Assembly (NCBI GenBank): GCA_028749105.1
Contig: JAQUQF010000135.1
Span: 1 to 5,468 of the forward strand
DNA: 5,468 bases
Reading direction: 5' to 3'
Origin: Acidobacteriota bacterium
Lineage (GTDB): Bacteria; Acidobacteriota; Aminicenantia; UBA2199
The translations under genes were made by a program, and so were the position numbers. This document shows positions 5,176-5,468 of the stretch, piece by piece. The notes beneath the pieces were generated by a model that did not search any database, had not been told where the DNA came from, and saw only the letters and a program-made list of their open reading frames with translations. Within the stretch, counting starts at the first letter, position 1, and every line of letters begins with the position of its first letter.

Positions 5176-5468
5176 ACCAGTCCATCAATCGCATCAAGGA
5201 CTCCCTGCTCGCCGGGCAGCCGATCGTGCAGGTCATCTCGTTCGAGGAGAAGCGGGTCGAGGGCTTCCTGAAGAAACTCTGCCAGCAGACCCTCAAGAAC
5301 CAGAACATCTACTCCTGGGACAGCTACAACGGCCTCAGCCGCGGCGACGTCCCGGTCCCCGACAGCAAGGACCCCATCATCGCCCTCGACCTGGCGCTGA
5401 AAGCCGTTGAGCCCGCGTTCTTCATCTTCAAGGACCTCAACCCGCGCCTGCGCCAGGAACTGCTCCTG
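5172..5468 (+). CDS. Putative Ycf46-like AAA ATPase, N-terminal domain only (3' end outside window)
   Basis: 99 codons stay open to the window edge from ATG 5172, preceded by GGAGG at a 7-nt spacing. The visible part has the layout I associate with the N-terminal domain of Ycf46-like AAA proteins: a start MNQSINRIKDSLLAGQPIVQ, then VISFEEKRVEGFLKKL (22-37), YSWDSYNGL (48-56), DPIIALDLALKAV (68-80) and FFIFKDLNPRLR (84-95). In that family this region precedes an AAA module with Walker A, Walker B and arginine finger; none of these lies inside the window, so ATPase activity cannot be confirmed here. The cellular role of the bacterial proteins is largely undescribed. The gene is 32 nt downstream of the lipid kinase on the same strand and is likely in its operon. 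The alternative is another uncharacterised protein that shares this helical/beta pattern. Confidence 0.7.
   Translation, partial: MNQSINRIKDSLLAGQPIVQVISFEEKRVEGFLKKLCQQTLKNQNIYSWDSYNGLSRGDVPVPDSKDPIIALDLALKAVEPAFFIFKDLNPRLRQELLL

Noticed and set aside
1..5468. CRISPR arrays, tRNA/rRNA genes, insertion sequences, attachment sites, intrinsic terminators
   Set aside because: I looked for regular repeats, tRNA-like T-arm sequences, terminal inverted repeats and GC hairpins with adjacent T runs on both strands and found none that hold up.

Overview
This 5.47 kb window is GC-rich (about 60% by eye) and almost entirely coding, with every gene on the + strand. In order it holds: the 3' part of a type IV pilus retraction ATPase gene (pilT/pilU-like); a complete alaS (872 aa); an exported lytic transglycosylase of the SLT family (226 aa); a small four-helix membrane protein of unknown function (162 aa); a diacylglycerol/YegS-type lipid kinase (308 aa); and the first 99 codons of a gene that resembles the N-terminal domain of Ycf46-like AAA ATPases. 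Type IV pili, an exported murein lytic enzyme and high GC point to a Gram-negative bacterium. The PilT sequence style and lipid kinase subtype would suit Acidobacteriota/Aminicenantes or former Deltaproteobacteria, but this placement is an impression and not a demonstrated assignment.

The genes are packed as one transcription unit. pilT and alaS share ATGA, alaS and the transglycosylase overlap by 11 nt, the membrane protein starts 9 nt after the transglycosylase from a TTG codon, the membrane protein and lipid kinase share ATGA, and only 32 nt separate the lipid kinase from the AAA gene. No gap is long enough for a conventional promoter-plus-terminator region, and I see no intrinsic terminator, tRNA, rRNA, CRISPR array, insertion sequence or integration site.

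The most notable non-coding signal lies inside the 3' end of alaS: TTGACA, 17 nt, TATACT, a near-consensus sigma-70 promoter on the coding strand about 125 nt upstream of the transglycosylase start (measured from the predicted transcription start). The only two ATA codons I find in any gene of the window fall in this stretch, which suggests the DNA is constrained by something besides the protein. It would split the cluster into an upstream module (pilT-alaS) and a separately expressed envelope module (transglycosylase, membrane protein, lipid kinase, AAA gene).

Functionally the downstream genes suggest envelope upkeep: murein cleavage or remodelling, an inner-membrane protein, and phosphorylation of a membrane lipid. 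I see no convincing sign of a wholly new defence or mobile system. The least explained parts are the membrane protein, the doubled DUF4124-like segments flanking the SLT domain, and the truncated AAA gene at the right edge.
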